DNA from: Prevotella sp.
Lineage (GTDB): Bacteria > Bacteroidota > Bacteroidia > Bacteroidales > Bacteroidaceae
Direction of reading: 5' to 3'
Length of the DNA: 44,412 nt
Assembly (NCBI GenBank): GCA_017545045.1
Contig: JAFYDA010000062.1
Span: 1-44,412 of the forward strand
In this document: positions 24,648 to 34,200 of the stretch, piece after piece
How the letters are laid out: each line of letters starts with the position of its first letter
Position numbering within the stretch: position 1 is the stretch's first letter
Position numbers and translations under genes: made by a program
Notes under the pieces: model-generated
Databases searched by the model: none
What the model saw: the letters and a program-made list of their open reading frames with translations, nothing else
Told to the model about the DNA's origin: nothing

Positions 24648-25415
24648 TTAAAAAGGATTGATGGTTATACCAAAAAGCACATTGGCTGTCTGTAAATAAG
24701 GATTGGTATGAAACTCTGCAAAGACAGGTATTTTCGAGAATCCCAAGTCAAGATCTTTCGTAGCGCGGATAGAAGCCATCACACAAGCCGCTCCCTCTGC
24801 ATAAAAGAAATTTCTTGCATAATAAGTATCAACGCCTAATAGCCCCTGATGCTCTTTTTCCTCCAGATAGCCGGCACTCTCAAAAGGTGTCATACCTGCA
24901 GTCAGTTGCCAGTTGATTCCACCCATTTCGAAGGGCACACCTAATTCTATATAAGTCGAATAAGCCTGTTTGCCGGAAATTCTAAAATCATTACCCCAAA
25001 CAAAGGTATAAGCTTGCAAGCTGAAATACTTGCACTTGTAGCCTATATTGGCCTCCAACTGGTGTGCTCCTTGTTTCTCAAAGAAAAAATAACGATTATT
25101 GGGATCAATACCCGACAGCCAGTAGTCAGTCACACCAATATTAAAACCACTGTATTCATAACCAAGCGTCAAGTCTATCTCCTTGTCGTCAGTAGATTCA
25201 AATCCCACATTACCAAACAATGTGAGCGACAAACCTTTCCAGTCCACAGTGGCAGTAGGCTGAATACTGATACCGCCCAATTCACGTCCACGCCACATGT
25301 ATTGGCTGACGAGATCGGCACTGACAGATGCCGATAAATCACTTTGGGCAAATGAGTTGGCAGACAATATGATAGCCACAAAGACCAACAATGTTCTTTC
25401 CTTAAGAATCCTCAT
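24648..25415 (-). CDS. outer-membrane beta-barrel protein (TorF/porin-like), unknown substrate
   Basis: 255 aa from the Met at 25415. A longer frame begins at 25511, but the -7 element TATCTTTG (25450-25443) lies inside that extension, so the shorter start MRILKERTLLVFVAIILSAN with a signal peptide ending SFAQ is preferred. The mature chain begins SDLSASVSADLVSQYMWRGRELGG and continues in alternating strands; it ends in the aromatic VLFGITINPF expected of outer-membrane barrels. The 'SQYMWRG' start is typical of a conserved porin-like family in Bacteroidota. Its stop is 28 nt upstream of the trp promoter -33 element. Substrate unknown. Confidence 0.65.
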   Translation of the reverse strand: MRILKERTLLVFVAIILSANSFAQSDLSASVSADLVSQYMWRGRELGGISIQPTATVDWKGLSLTLFGNVGFESTDDKEIDLTLGYEYSGFNIGVTDYWLSGIDPNNRYFFFEKQGAHQLEANIGYKCKYFSLQAYTFVWGNDFRISGKQAYSTYIELGVPFEMGGINWQLTAGMTPFESAGYLEEKEHQGLLGVDTYYARNFFYAEGAACVMASIRATKDLDLGFSKIPVFAEFHTNPYLQTANVLFGITINPF

Positions 25416-25442
25416 ACTTTTTAAATTATCTGTTAGCGGCTG

Positions 25443-25502
25443 CAAAGATACAAAAAAAAAGAATAATGAAAAACGAGAAATGAGTTTTTTTTCGTAACTT
25501 TG
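25443..25502. promoter_or_regulatory. divergent -7 elements between the OMP gene and the GH105 gene
   Basis: Minus strand TATCTTTG at 25450-25443 (for the OMP gene) and plus strand TAACTTTG at 25495-25502 (for the GH105 gene). Neither has a clean TTTG at -33. Confidence 0.6.
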
Positions 25503-25528
25503 CGCCATCACAACTAATGACCATAAAA

Positions 25529-26653
25529 ATGATGAAGAAAAGGAACCTCTTACTATCCGTGCTGCTTGTTGCAGCGTCAGCCGTACAGGCTCGTCAGTGG
25601 ACGTCCGCCCAGGTGAAGGACGTTATCCGTAAAGTGAACACCTATTGGCAACAGAACAACAAGGCGGAAGTGCGCTCGTTCTGGGACAATGCCGCCTATC
25701 ACACCGGCAACATGGAAGTCTATCAACTGCTTGGCGACCAGCAGATGCTCGACTACAGCATACGCTGGGCTGAGCACAACGAGTGGAAGGGTGCCAAGGA
25801 AGCAGACCCAGCCAAGTGGAAATACAAGAACTATGGCGAAGGGCAGGACTACGTGCTCTTTGGCGACTGGCAGATATGCTTCCAGACTTACATTGACCTT
25901 TATAACCTGTCGAAGGACGAGAAGCGCGTGGCCCGTGCCAAGGAGGTGATGGGCTACGAAGCCGACTCCCGTGAGAATGACTACTGGTGGTGGGCCGATG
26001 CGCTCTATATGGTGATGCCCGTGATGACGAAGATGTACAAGCTGACGGGCGACGTGAAGTACCTGAACAAGCTTTACGACAACATCCTCTACAGCGACGG
26101 CATCATGCTCGACCCCGAGACGGGCATCTACTTCCGCGACGGCAAGTATGTGTACCCCAAGCATAAGTCGGCCAACGGCAAGAAGGATTTCTGGGCACGC
26201 GGCGACGGTTGGGTGCTGGCCGGCTTGGCCAAGGTTTTGCAGGACATGCCTGAGACGTATGTGCGCCAGCCCTTCTTCGTCAACAAGTACGTGACACTGG
26301 CCCGTGCCGTTGCCGCCTGCCAGCAGCCGCAGGGTTACTGGACGCGCTCCATGCTCGACCCGCAGCATGCCCCTGGTCCTGAGACTTCGGGTACGGCCTT
26401 CTTCACCTACGGCATGCTGTGGGGCGTCAACCACGGTTATCTTTCCAAGAAGGAGTTCGCACCCGTCATTGCCAAGGCGTGGAAATATCTGACGGAGACA
26501 GCCCTGCAGTCCTCTGGCAAGGTGGGCTACGTACAGCCTATTGGCGAGCGCGCCATTCCCGGGCAGACCGTCGATCAGAACAGCGAGGCCAACTTCGGTG
26601 TGGGTGCTTTCCTGTTGGCCGCCTGCGAATATGTAAGGTATCTGGAACGCTGA
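25529..26653 (+). CDS. glycoside hydrolase family 105 (unsaturated rhamnogalacturonyl/uronyl hydrolase)
   Basis: 374 aa from the ATG at 25529; an ATG at 25517 would leave almost no 5' UTR after the -7 element at 25495-25502. Signal peptide KRNLLLSVLLVAASAVQAR. The (alpha/alpha)6 barrel features of GH105 are present: YGEGQDYVLFGDWQICFQTY, DYWWWADALYMVMPVMTKMY with the likely catalytic Asp in WAD, and FWARGDGWVLAGLAKVLQDM. GH105 enzymes remove the unsaturated uronyl residue left on oligosaccharides by pectin lyases. Periplasmic by inference. It is followed 3 nt later by an FAH-family gene and is not accompanied by a SusCD locus here, so the sugar source cannot be named. Confidence 0.85.
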   Translation: MMKKRNLLLSVLLVAASAVQARQWTSAQVKDVIRKVNTYWQQNNKAEVRSFWDNAAYHTGNMEVYQLLGDQQMLDYSIRWAEHNEWKGAKEADPAKWKYKNYGEGQDYVLFGDWQICFQTYIDLYNLSKDEKRVARAKEVMGYEADSRENDYWWWADALYMVMPVMTKMYKLTGDVKYLNKLYDNILYSDGIMLDPETGIYFRDGKYVYPKHKSANGKKDFWARGDGWVLAGLAKVLQDMPETYVRQPFFVNKYVTLARAVAACQQPQGYWTRSMLDPQHAPGPETSGTAFFTYGMLWGVNHGYLSKKEFAPVIAKAWKYLTETALQSSGKVGYVQPIGERAIPGQTVDQNSEANFGVGAFLLAACEYVRYLER

Positions 26654-26656
26654 ACG

Positions 26657-27283
26657 ATGAAGATCTTTGCCATCGGAATGAATTACGCAGCTCACAACAA
26701 GGAGCTGCAAAGGCTGCAGGTAGGCGACGCTAATGAATTGGTGAAGCCCGACGAGCCCGTCATCTTCACCAAAGCCGACTCGGCGCTGCTGAAGCCGGGC
26801 AAGCCGTTTTTCGTGCCCGACTTCATGGGACGCATCGACTACGAGGCTGAGCTCGTGTTCCGTATCTGCCGGTTGGGGAAGAGCATCCCTGAGCGGTTTG
26901 CCCACCGCTACTACGACGCTGTGACCGTAGGCATCGACTTCACCGCCCGCGACATGCAGCAAGCGGCCAGCCAGAAAGGTCAGCCGTGGACTATCTGCAA
27001 GGGTTTCGACGGCAGTGCCGCCATAGGTGAGTGGACGAATGTAGAAAGCGGCGTCATGACGTTCCGTCTTGATAAGAACGGCGAGACCGTGCAGCAGGGC
27101 TACAGTAGCGACATGTTCTACAGCGTAGACCAGATTATCAGCTACATCTCCCGCTTCTTTACGCTGAAGACCGGCGACCTGCTCTACACCGGTACGCCGG
27201 CTGGCGTAGGCCCCGTACAGATAGGTGACCATCTGGAAGGCTGGTTGGGCGAACGGAAGGTGCTCGACCTGCATTGCAAGTAA
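26657..27283 (+). CDS. fumarylacetoacetate hydrolase family protein
   Basis: 208 aa. The FAH fold binds a divalent metal and cleaves or decarboxylates beta-keto acids. The metal ligands are visible: Glu63 and Glu65 in DYEAELVFRI and Asp94 in VGIDFTARDMQ, with the conserved KGFDGSAAIGEW and GDLLYTGTPAGVGPVQIGD. It is a short single-domain member, like many bacterial ones. It is 3 nt after the GH105 gene and therefore probably co-transcribed. A role in handling keto-sugar or keto-acid products is plausible, but the general family also includes oxaloacetate decarboxylases, so the substrate is open. Confidence 0.85.
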   Translation: MKIFAIGMNYAAHNKELQRLQVGDANELVKPDEPVIFTKADSALLKPGKPFFVPDFMGRIDYEAELVFRICRLGKSIPERFAHRYYDAVTVGIDFTARDMQQAASQKGQPWTICKGFDGSAAIGEWTNVESGVMTFRLDKNGETVQQGYSSDMFYSVDQIISYISRFFTLKTGDLLYTGTPAGVGPVQIGDHLEGWLGERKVLDLHCK

Positions 27284-27302
27284 ATCCAATTTTTTCTGTA
27301 GC

Positions 27303-27420
27303 GCCTCCATATTTTTCTATGGAGGCTCCACAGAATCACAGGGAGCCTCCGCAGAATCACAGGGAGCCTCCGCAGAATTACAGGGAGGCTCCGCAGAATT
27401 CTGTGGAGGCTCCGCATGAA
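27303..27420. repeat. array of five 21-nt units between converging genes
   Basis: Units start at 27316, 27337, 27358, 27379 and 27400, each exactly 21 nt. Units 2 and 3 are identical (ACAGGGAGCCTCCGCAGAAT core); the others differ at a few positions and two are partly inverted (GGAGGCTCC instead of GGAGCCTCC). A hairpin at 27303-27326 (GCCTCCATA, loop TTTTTC, TATGGAGGC) opens the array and may act as a terminator for the FAH gene. The word GGAGCCTC-N-(A/G)CAGAA is shared with the array at 13226-13331. Confidence 0.8.
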
Positions 27421-27430
27421 AACCCGCTAT

Positions 27431-30019
27431 TTAGAAGGTGAATGCAATCGTGTAGCGCATGCCCCACTTGGGACTCGTCGGCAGATCGTTGTAATTCAGG
27501 CGTCGCACGTACTCCACATGGAAGAACTTGAAGATGTTGTGGATGCCTAACACCAGCTCAGCGTAGGGTTTCTTGGAGTCCATGATGTAGGAGCCTTCAG
27601 GGAAGTACATCAGGATATGGCTGCCGGCATTTTCGGCAAGATAGGGGTTGTTCTTGTCGGTCAATGTGCCCCAGAGCATGCGGAAACCGATGTACTCGCG
27701 CCAGTGTAAGTTCTTGATGATAGGCGTGCGGTTGAAGATTTTCCCGTTCAGGTCCCACGACACCATGAGCGAGGCGAAGCGGTCGTTGAGGAACTCCATC
27801 GTGTTGATGAGGCTGAAGGCCTCGCGCTGGATAGTGTACGACTGGTTGGCCGTAGGATGGATGAGCAGGGGGTATGGCACCTTGTCCCACTGTATGCCGC
27901 CCTTGAGTGTGACGTCCATCTTTCCCCAGCTGGAGAGCCAGAAGCGCTTGAAGACGTGCATCTCGGTATAGTTATAGTCATACTGACCGCCGAAGAGACC
28001 GCTGAATCCCTTGGTATGCGACAAGTTGAACACGGGTGCGTCGAGATTGATGACGCGGCGGCGCAGCTTGTTGTTGATATAGGTCTCGCCAGGGGCGTAG
28101 CGCAGGCGGGCTGTCACCTCGGCCGTTTTCATGAACTCGCCGTTGCCCAGTTTATTGAATGTCTCGCGGGGAGCTGTGTCGAGCGTGCGGAACGACATGT
28201 CGCCACAGGCTTCGTTCCGCTCCACCTTTCCGTTGATGGTGGCCTTCAGGCCCCAGTCGGTCTCGTAGTCGAAGGTCACCTGCTGGCGGTTGTAGAACAT
28301 CATCTTGTTGGCCTTGGCCCACTTCATGGCCACGATGAGGTTATCCTTGTCCGTATCGAGGAAACGGTCGCTGGGCGAGCAGACGTCGCTTGCCGACTGA
28401 ATGGTCACCGTGCGGCGCGGGAACTCGTGTGGCAGGTATTTCTTCGGATTCAGCGAATAAGTGGCTTCGGCGCTGTAGTAGTTCTTCTTGCTGCCCCATC
28501 CGCGACCATAATAGCCAGACAGGAAGAAGTGCTTGTTCAGGTTGGCCGTGGTCTTGGCACTGAAGCGGCTGCGCCATCCGTCCACGTAGTTGTGGGTCAG
28601 GAAGGTGTTCACAGGGCAGATGTCGATGTAGTTGGGCTTGCCTGTCTCCACAGAGTTCTCCAAAAGGGCTTTCAGACCGAAGATGACGTACTTCATGCCC
28701 TTCACGTTCTCAAAATTGTGGATAAATCCGTCCATCGAGCCTTCGCTCTTGGTCAGTTCCACCTGTCGGTACTGCTGCCAGAACTCCTCGTCACGCATCT
28801 CGGCATCGGCATCGGTCACCTCCTTGTTCATGCCTTTGAACCGCTTGTCGGGAATCGAGTCAAAGGCGTAGTCGGTGAGGCGGGTGGTGCGGGTGACAGT
28901 ACCCGCCTTGATGAGATCGTAGAGTTCCAGCTCCGTCGTCATGTCGTCCTTGGTGAGCACCCACTGACCGTCGGCCAGCCGTTCGTACTCCTGCAGAATC
29001 TGCACGTTCTCGACGAAATTGACATTGCTCTGCCTGGGGATGGTCATTTCGCAGCGGCGGACGTGGAGCGTCGAGTCATCGAGGATATAGAGGTCGCCGC
29101 GGAATCCCATGTCGTTCTGGTTGTTAGGCAGGAAGTTCAGGTGGATGCAGCGGTCGCTGATTCCCGGACTCTGCAGTCTTTCTACCATCACGGTGTCCTC
29201 AATATAATAGCGGTAGAAGCCGATGCCCTCAGCAGAAATAGGCGAGATGAACGGCCGCTGCAACAGTCGGATGTGATCCTGATAGAGGTCGATGGGCGTG
29301 AAGACGTCCTTGACCACGGTGTTGATGATGTCGCCCGTCTGGAACAGGTCGTTGAGTCCCTTTGAAGACTGGCCCTGAATATAGGTTTTCTCGGAACGCG
29401 GACTGCGCCGGTAGATTTTCTGCGAGACAGTCTCGTCAACACTAATGGGCAGTATCAGTTTGCCGGTAGCAGGGCTGGTCTCCACCTGATCTTTCAGCCA
29501 GGGGTGCTTCTTGAAGGGATTCTGCTCCAGCTGCTCAGGTTTCAGGTCGTTGAACGCCAAAGTGATCTTCTCGTACTTGTTGTACTGGTAGTAGTCGTTC
29601 AGTTCCAGGTCGGTTCGCTTCTTTGCAGCCACCACCCGCCGCATCAGCTCCACTGCGGGATTGTTGCGTCGGCTATAGCGGTTACGCTTCGACTTGACGG
29701 TCACTTCGCCCAGAATTTTCTTGTCGGGTTTAAGGGCTATATCCAACTGGTTCTTGGTCTTGCTGTTGATGGTAACGGTGCGCGGTTTGTAACCTACGGA
29801 ACTGAACGTGAGACTCCAGCCGTCATGGCGGACAATGCTGTAGCGTCCGTCGTTCTTGGAAGCTACAGCGACCTTGTGCCCCTTATAAACAACACTGGCA
29901 AAAGGAATGCTGTCGCCCGTCTCAGCATCGGTGACAATGCCCCTGATAGTCTGCTGTGCGCTGATGCCAAGTACCATCATCCATAAAATCATGATGATGG
30001 CGATACGTAATGTCTTCAT
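27431..30019 (-). CDS. DUF5686 / carboxypeptidase-regulatory-like outer-membrane protein
   Basis: 862 aa from the Met at 30019. An in-frame ATG at 30046 overlaps the -7 element at 30044-30051, so it is not used. Signal peptide KTLRIAIIMILWMMVLGISAQ. Residues about 25-105 form a CarboxypepD-reg-like beta sandwich (TIRGIVTDAETGDSIPFASV ... SVGYKPRTVTI). The rest corresponds to DUF5686: NPAVELMRRVVAAKKRTDLE (helix-rich linker), then a long barrel region ending RYTIAFTF. Similar proteins look like surface-barrel relatives of TonB receptors without a plug; function unknown. It diverges from sufBCD and ends 10 nt from the 21-nt repeat array. Confidence 0.8.
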   Translation of the reverse strand: MKTLRIAIIMILWMMVLGISAQQTIRGIVTDAETGDSIPFASVVYKGHKVAVASKNDGRYSIVRHDGWSLTFSSVGYKPRTVTINSKTKNQLDIALKPDKKILGEVTVKSKRNRYSRRNNPAVELMRRVVAAKKRTDLELNDYYQYNKYEKITLAFNDLKPEQLEQNPFKKHPWLKDQVETSPATGKLILPISVDETVSQKIYRRSPRSEKTYIQGQSSKGLNDLFQTGDIINTVVKDVFTPIDLYQDHIRLLQRPFISPISAEGIGFYRYYIEDTVMVERLQSPGISDRCIHLNFLPNNQNDMGFRGDLYILDDSTLHVRRCEMTIPRQSNVNFVENVQILQEYERLADGQWVLTKDDMTTELELYDLIKAGTVTRTTRLTDYAFDSIPDKRFKGMNKEVTDADAEMRDEEFWQQYRQVELTKSEGSMDGFIHNFENVKGMKYVIFGLKALLENSVETGKPNYIDICPVNTFLTHNYVDGWRSRFSAKTTANLNKHFFLSGYYGRGWGSKKNYYSAEATYSLNPKKYLPHEFPRRTVTIQSASDVCSPSDRFLDTDKDNLIVAMKWAKANKMMFYNRQQVTFDYETDWGLKATINGKVERNEACGDMSFRTLDTAPRETFNKLGNGEFMKTAEVTARLRYAPGETYINNKLRRRVINLDAPVFNLSHTKGFSGLFGGQYDYNYTEMHVFKRFWLSSWGKMDVTLKGGIQWDKVPYPLLIHPTANQSYTIQREAFSLINTMEFLNDRFASLMVSWDLNGKIFNRTPIIKNLHWREYIGFRMLWGTLTDKNNPYLAENAGSHILMYFPEGSYIMDSKKPYAELVLGIHNIFKFFHVEYVRRLNYNDLPTSPKWGMRYTIAFTF

Positions 30020-30043
30020 TCTTTCGAACAATCTTTCGGGGTG

Positions 30044-30075
30044 CAAAATTAGCCATTAATTTTTAAAACACCAAA
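30044..30075 (-). promoter_or_regulatory. promoter of the DUF5686 gene
   Basis: Minus strand TTTG (30075-30072), 20 nt, TAATTTTG (30051-30044); the ATG at 30019 is about 25 nt downstream. Confidence 0.75.
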
Positions 30076-30088
30076 AAATATGGAAAGA

Positions 30089-30120
30089 TTTGGCTGTTTG
30101 ACAAATAAACAGTAATTTTG
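30089..30120 (+). promoter_or_regulatory. promoter of sufBCD
   Basis: TTTG (30089-30092), 20 nt, TAATTTTG (30113-30120). It makes an ATG at 30118 untranslatable and supports the sufB start at 30142. Confidence 0.8.
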
Positions 30121-30141
30121 CAGCCAAAAAACGTGAAGTTC

Positions 30142-31650
30142 ATGATAGAAACAGAGAACGATCGTCCTGTCTCTGACGGCTCGCAAGATGACACGCAAGA
30201 CAAAAACGGGCTGGTTCGCCGCATTGCCGAACAGAAATATGAGTTTGGCTTTACTACGGATGTCCATACGGAAATCATCCCCGTGGGACTCAACGAAGAT
30301 GTGGTGAGACTTATCTCCGAGAAGAAGGGCGAGCCCGAATGGATGCTTGACTTCCGCCTGAAGGCGTTCCGCTACTGGAAGGAACAGAAGGAGCCGAAGT
30401 GGGGACATGTGCATGTACCCCCCGTCGACTACCAGGCCATCTCCTACTATGCAGACCCCACCGCGAAAAAGCCCGCGTCCGGCGGTTCGTCCGCCGGAAA
30501 AATCGATCCGGAGGTGGAGAAGACATTCGACAAGTTAGGCATTCCGCTTGAGGAGCGACTGGCGCTGAGCGGCAACACTGCCGTTGATGCCATCATGGAC
30601 TCTGTGTCGGTGAAAACCACGTTCAAGGAGAAACTTCGCGAAAAGGGTGTCATCTTCTGCTCCATCGGCGACGCCATCAAGGAGCATGGCGACTTGGTGC
30701 GGCAGTACCTGGGCACCGTCGTCCCCTATAAGGATAATTTCTACGCAGCGCTGAACTCAGCCGTGTTCAGTGACGGTTCATTCGTCTATATTCCAAAGGG
30801 AGTGCGCTGCCCGATGGAACTGAGCTCCTATTTCCGCATCAACGCCCGCAATACGGGCCAGTTTGAACGAACGCTCATTGTGGCCGACGACGACGCATAC
30901 GTGAGCTATCTTGAAGGCTGCACTGCCCCGATGCGTGACGAGAACCAGTTGCATGCTGCCATCGTCGAGATTATCGTCATGAACCGTGCCGAGGTGAAGT
31001 ACTCTACAGTGCAGAACTGGTATCCGGGCGATGAGCAGGGCAAGGGAGGCGTGCTGAATCTTGTGACCAAGCGCGGCGACCTGCGCGGCGTGGATTCAAA
31101 ACTGTCGTGGACACAGGTGGAGACGGGGTCGGCTATTACGTGGAAATATCCATCGTGCATCTTGCGTGGCGACAATTCACAGGCTGAGTTCTACAGCGTA
31201 GCCGTGACGAACAACTATCAGGAAGCCGATACGGGCACAAAGATGATTCATATCGGAAAGAACACCAAGTCGACCATCATCTCGAAAGGCATTTCGGCCG
31301 GGCATTCGCAGAATTCGTACCGTGGACTGGTGCGTGCTGCCGCTACGGCCGACAACGCCCGCAACTATTCGTCGTGCGACTCGCTGCTGCTGGGCTCGAA
31401 CTGCGGTGCCCACACCTTCCCCTACATGGATGTGAAGAACAGCACGGCCATCTTCGAACATGAGGCCACGACATCGAAAATCAGTGAAGACCAGTTGTTC
31501 TACTGCAACCAGCGCGGCATACCCACTGAGCAGGCTGTTGGTCTCATTGTCAACGGCTATGCCAAGGAAGTGCTGCAGAAGCTGCCGATGGAGTTTGCCG
31601 TGGAGGCGCAGAAGTTATTAAGTGTATCATTAGAAGGAACAGTAGGATAA
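30142..31650 (+). CDS. sufB: Fe-S cluster assembly scaffold SufB
   Basis: 502 aa. SufB, with SufC and SufD, builds iron-sulfur clusters in the cytosol. Visible features: [58 protein letters not shown] and [20 protein letters not shown] with FYCNQRGI. The N-terminus ([20 protein letters not shown]) is short and acidic. sufC begins 5 nt downstream. No sufS, sufU or sufE follows in this window. The promoter upstream is shared back to back with the DUF5686 gene. Confidence 0.95.
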   Translation: MIETENDRPVSDGSQDDTQDKNGLVRRIAEQKYEFGFTTDVHTEIIPVGLNEDVVRLISEKKGEPEWMLDFRLKAFRYWKEQKEPKWGHVHVPPVDYQAISYYADPTAKKPASGGSSAGKIDPEVEKTFDKLGIPLEERLALSGNTAVDAIMDSVSVKTTFKEKLREKGVIFCSIGDAIKEHGDLVRQYLGTVVPYKDNFYAALNSAVFSDGSFVYIPKGVRCPMELSSYFRINARNTGQFERTLIVADDDAYVSYLEGCTAPMRDENQLHAAIVEIIVMNRAEVKYSTVQNWYPGDEQGKGGVLNLVTKRGDLRGVDSKLSWTQVETGSAITWKYPSCILRGDNSQAEFYSVAVTNNYQEADTGTKMIHIGKNTKSTIISKGISAGHSQNSYRGLVRAAATADNARNYSSCDSLLLGSNCGAHTFPYMDVKNSTAIFEHEATTSKISEDQLFYCNQRGIPTEQAVGLIVNGYAKEVLQKLPMEFAVEAQKLLSVSLEGTVG

Positions 31651-31654
31651 GATC

Positions 31655-32410
31655 ATGTTAGAAGTCAAGAATTTGCATGCCAAGATAGGCGAGAAAGAGA
31701 TATTGAAAGGCATCGACCTCGTCATCAACGACGGCGAGACACACGCCATCATGGGTCCTAACGGCTCAGGCAAGTCTACACTCTCAGCAGTCCTCGTGGG
31801 CAATCCACTCTATGAGGTGACTGAGGGCGAGGCGTGGTTTAACGGGAAGAATCTGCTGGAAATGAAACCTGAGGACAGAGCCCACGAAGGGTTGTTCCTG
31901 TCGTTCCAGTACCCTGTGGAGATTCCTGGCGTCAGCATGACGAACTTCATGAAGGCCGCCATCAACGAGAAGCGCAAGTATCAGGGCCTGGAGCCAATGA
32001 ATGCAGCAGAGTTTCTGAAACTGATGCGTGAGAAGCGGAAGATTGTGGAACTGGACTCCAAACTGGCGAACCGTTCGGTGAACGAGGGATTCAGCGGTGG
32101 GGAGAAGAAACGCAACGAGATTTTCCAAATGGCGATGCTGGAACCGAAACTGAGTATCCTCGACGAGACGGACTCGGGACTTGACGTCGACGCCATGCGT
32201 ATCGTGGCTGACGGTGTGAACAAACTGCAGACGGCAGAGACCAGCTGTATCGTCATCACACACTACGACCGCCTGCTGGAGATGATCAAGCCCCAGTATG
32301 TGCATGTGTTGTATAAAGGACGTATCGTGAAGACCGGTGGCCCCGAACTGGCTGTTGAGATTCAGGAACACGGCTACGACTGGATAAAGGAAGAAATAGG
32401 AGAGGAATAA
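31655..32410 (+). CDS. sufC: Fe-S cluster assembly ATPase SufC
   Basis: 251 aa. ABC-type ATPase of the SufBCD complex. Walker A GPNGSGKSTLS (about 37), signature FSGGEKKRNEIFQM, Walker B LSILDETDSGLDVDAM, and switch His in IVITHYDRLL. The EKKRNE sequence after the signature is characteristic of SufC rather than transport ATPases. It lies 5 nt after sufB and 19 nt before sufD. Confidence 0.96.
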   Translation: MLEVKNLHAKIGEKEILKGIDLVINDGETHAIMGPNGSGKSTLSAVLVGNPLYEVTEGEAWFNGKNLLEMKPEDRAHEGLFLSFQYPVEIPGVSMTNFMKAAINEKRKYQGLEPMNAAEFLKLMREKRKIVELDSKLANRSVNEGFSGGEKKRNEIFQMAMLEPKLSILDETDSGLDVDAMRIVADGVNKLQTAETSCIVITHYDRLLEMIKPQYVHVLYKGRIVKTGGPELAVEIQEHGYDWIKEEIGEE

Positions 32411-32429
32411 TTTAAGTGAAGAGTGAATA

Positions 32430-33755
32430 GTGAAGTCAGAACAGCAATACATAGATTTGTACAAAGAGGCACGAGGGATGATCTGCGAACACAGCAGCAA
32501 CGTGATGAATGCCCCACGCGACGAGGCCTTCGACCGGTTGGTGTCGAGTGGTTTCCCCACCCGAAAGGTTGAGCGCTACAAGTACACCGACATCCAGGCT
32601 CTCTTTGCTCCCAATTACGGTCTGAACCTGAACCGCCTTGAGATTCCCGTCGACCCATACAAGGCTTTCAGTTGCGACGTGCCGAACCTGTCCACTTCGC
32701 TTTATTTTGTGGTCAACGATGTCTTCTACACCAAGATGCAGGCGAAAGCTCATCTGCCTGAGGGTGTCATCGTCGGTTCGCTGAAAGACTTTGCCACAAC
32801 GGAGTATTACAATCAGTTGGCAGGGAAGGCCAACGATGCCGTAACCGACTTGAATACCATGCTGACACAGGACGGACTCTACGTCTATGTGCCTAAAGGA
32901 GTGAAAACAGATCGTGCCATTCAGGTCATCAACATCCTGCGCTCCGACGTTGACTTGATGGTCAACCGCCGTGTGCTTATCATTGTTGAGGCGCAGGCAG
33001 AAATAAAGATGCTGTTCTGCGACCATGCTGCTGATGACAGGAACTTCCTGACAACACAGGTCATTGAGGCTTACGTAGGCGAGAATGCATCGCTCGACCT
33101 GTACTGTCTGGAAGAGACTCATTATAAAAATGTACGCGTAAGCAATGTCTATATCAACCAGGAACGCGACAGCCGCGTCACCCACAACGTGATTACCCTG
33201 CACAACGGCACAACCCGCAACAAGCTCGACCTGACATTCGCTGGCGAAGGTGCCGAATGCGCCTGCTACGGATGCGTCATTGCCGACAAGCAGCAGCATG
33301 TAGACAATAATACCCTGATTATCCACAAGGCGCCACACTGCACATCGAACGAACTCTACAAATACGTGCTCGACGACAAGGCGACAGGTGCTTTTGCGGG
33401 ACGCGTGTTGGTAGAGCACGGAGCACAGAAGACGACGTCGCAGATGACCAACCAGAATCTGACGGCAACGAAAGAGGCCCGTATGTACACTCAGCCCATG
33501 CTGGAGATTTATGCCGATGACGTGAAGTGTGCCCATGGCTCAACGGTAGGGCAACTGAATGATGCCGCCCTGTTCTATATGCGACAGCGCGGTATCAGCG
33601 AACAAGAGGCTCGCGTGCTATTGCAGCAAGCTTTTATCAATGAGGTTTTCGACAAGATGGAACTCACTCCCCTCCGCGACCGTTTGCACTATCTGGTGGA
33701 AAAACGCTTCCGCGGCGAACTGAACAAATGCGAGGGATGTATGCTCTGCAAGTAA
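32430..33755 (+). CDS. sufD: Fe-S cluster assembly protein SufD
   Basis: 441 aa. Partner of SufB in the SufBCD scaffold. The start is a GTG at 32430 (GTG-AAG-TCA-GAA), since no ATG is in a suitable place and MKSEQQYIDLYKEARGMI fits the family N-terminus. Motifs: CAHGSTVGQLNDAALFYMRQ and RGISEQEARVLLQQAF, with a C-terminal CEGCMLCK. The GTG sits in a GTGAAGAGTGAATAGTGAAG tract (32416-32435), a word that also occurs in two other genes of this window and may have supplied the start codon. Last gene of the suf unit. Confidence 0.92.
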   Translation: MKSEQQYIDLYKEARGMICEHSSNVMNAPRDEAFDRLVSSGFPTRKVERYKYTDIQALFAPNYGLNLNRLEIPVDPYKAFSCDVPNLSTSLYFVVNDVFYTKMQAKAHLPEGVIVGSLKDFATTEYYNQLAGKANDAVTDLNTMLTQDGLYVYVPKGVKTDRAIQVINILRSDVDLMVNRRVLIIVEAQAEIKMLFCDHAADDRNFLTTQVIEAYVGENASLDLYCLEETHYKNVRVSNVYINQERDSRVTHNVITLHNGTTRNKLDLTFAGEGAECACYGCVIADKQQHVDNNTLIIHKAPHCTSNELYKYVLDDKATGAFAGRVLVEHGAQKTTSQMTNQNLTATKEARMYTQPMLEIYADDVKCAHGSTVGQLNDAALFYMRQRGISEQEARVLLQQAFINEVFDKMELTPLRDRLHYLVEKRFRGELNKCEGCMLCK

Positions 33756-33943
33756 AATTCTTGTCTGCAGATGTCCTCTTTTGATGTAAGTCAAAAATAA
33801 TGAGCACAATTGAACAATAAAGGCTGACGGTAAACGTCGTCAGCCTAAAATTTGTACCTTTGCACCCGTAATCGTGATGATTACGCTATATTTTTCATTA
33901 GGTTAGTGTCCTTCGTCTATGACGAAGCAAATTTAAGGAAAAG

Positions 33944-34042
33944 ATGATGTTATTAGATTTTCAAACAACGGTGACGTTGGTTTCTGTTGCAATAGCTACC
34001 TTGTTGAGTATTTTCACTTTAACACAGGCCAACGTACGTTAG
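33944..34042 (+). CDS. 32-aa hydrophobic peptide in its own small transcription unit
   Basis: MMLLDFQTTVTLVSVAIATL followed by LSIFTLTQANVR: one membrane-length hydrophobic stretch from residue 10 to 27. The ATG-ATG at 33944 is preceded by TTTAAGGAAAAG. A -7 element TACCTTTG (33855-33862) lies 80 nt upstream, and the 5' UTR holds two inverted repeats: GTAATC-GTGAT-GATTAC at about 33867 and CTTCGTC-TAT-GACGAAG at about 33911. A clear terminator follows at 34045-34082. Could be a tiny membrane protein, or the transcript could mainly be a small RNA. Not recognised. Confidence 0.5.
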   Translation: MMLLDFQTTVTLVSVAIATLLSIFTLTQANVR

Positions 34043-34082
34043 AAAGAGTGCGGAGTGAGTGAGTCATACCGCGCTCTTTTTT
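34043..34082 (+). terminator. terminator of the 32-aa peptide unit
   Basis: AAAGAGTGCGG (34043-34053), 15-nt loop, CCGCGCTCTTT (34069-34079), then T-run to 34082. 11 bp with one G-U pair. Confidence 0.8.
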
Positions 34083-34200
34083 CTAAAACAAACTTAAAAA
34101 CACGTATTTTTCCTATATTTTAAAGAATAATAAGGTGAAAATGAACGAAATTTGCGGAAATGTGCGTAAATTTGCACCCAAATTTGAAATTGAATATTCG

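Noticed and set aside
27225-27419. A plus-strand ORF with heptad-like GGSAE/GASAE repeats
   Set aside because: The 21-nt repeat unit is seven codons long, which gives an apparent heptad protein. It has no own start signal and overlaps the FAH gene.
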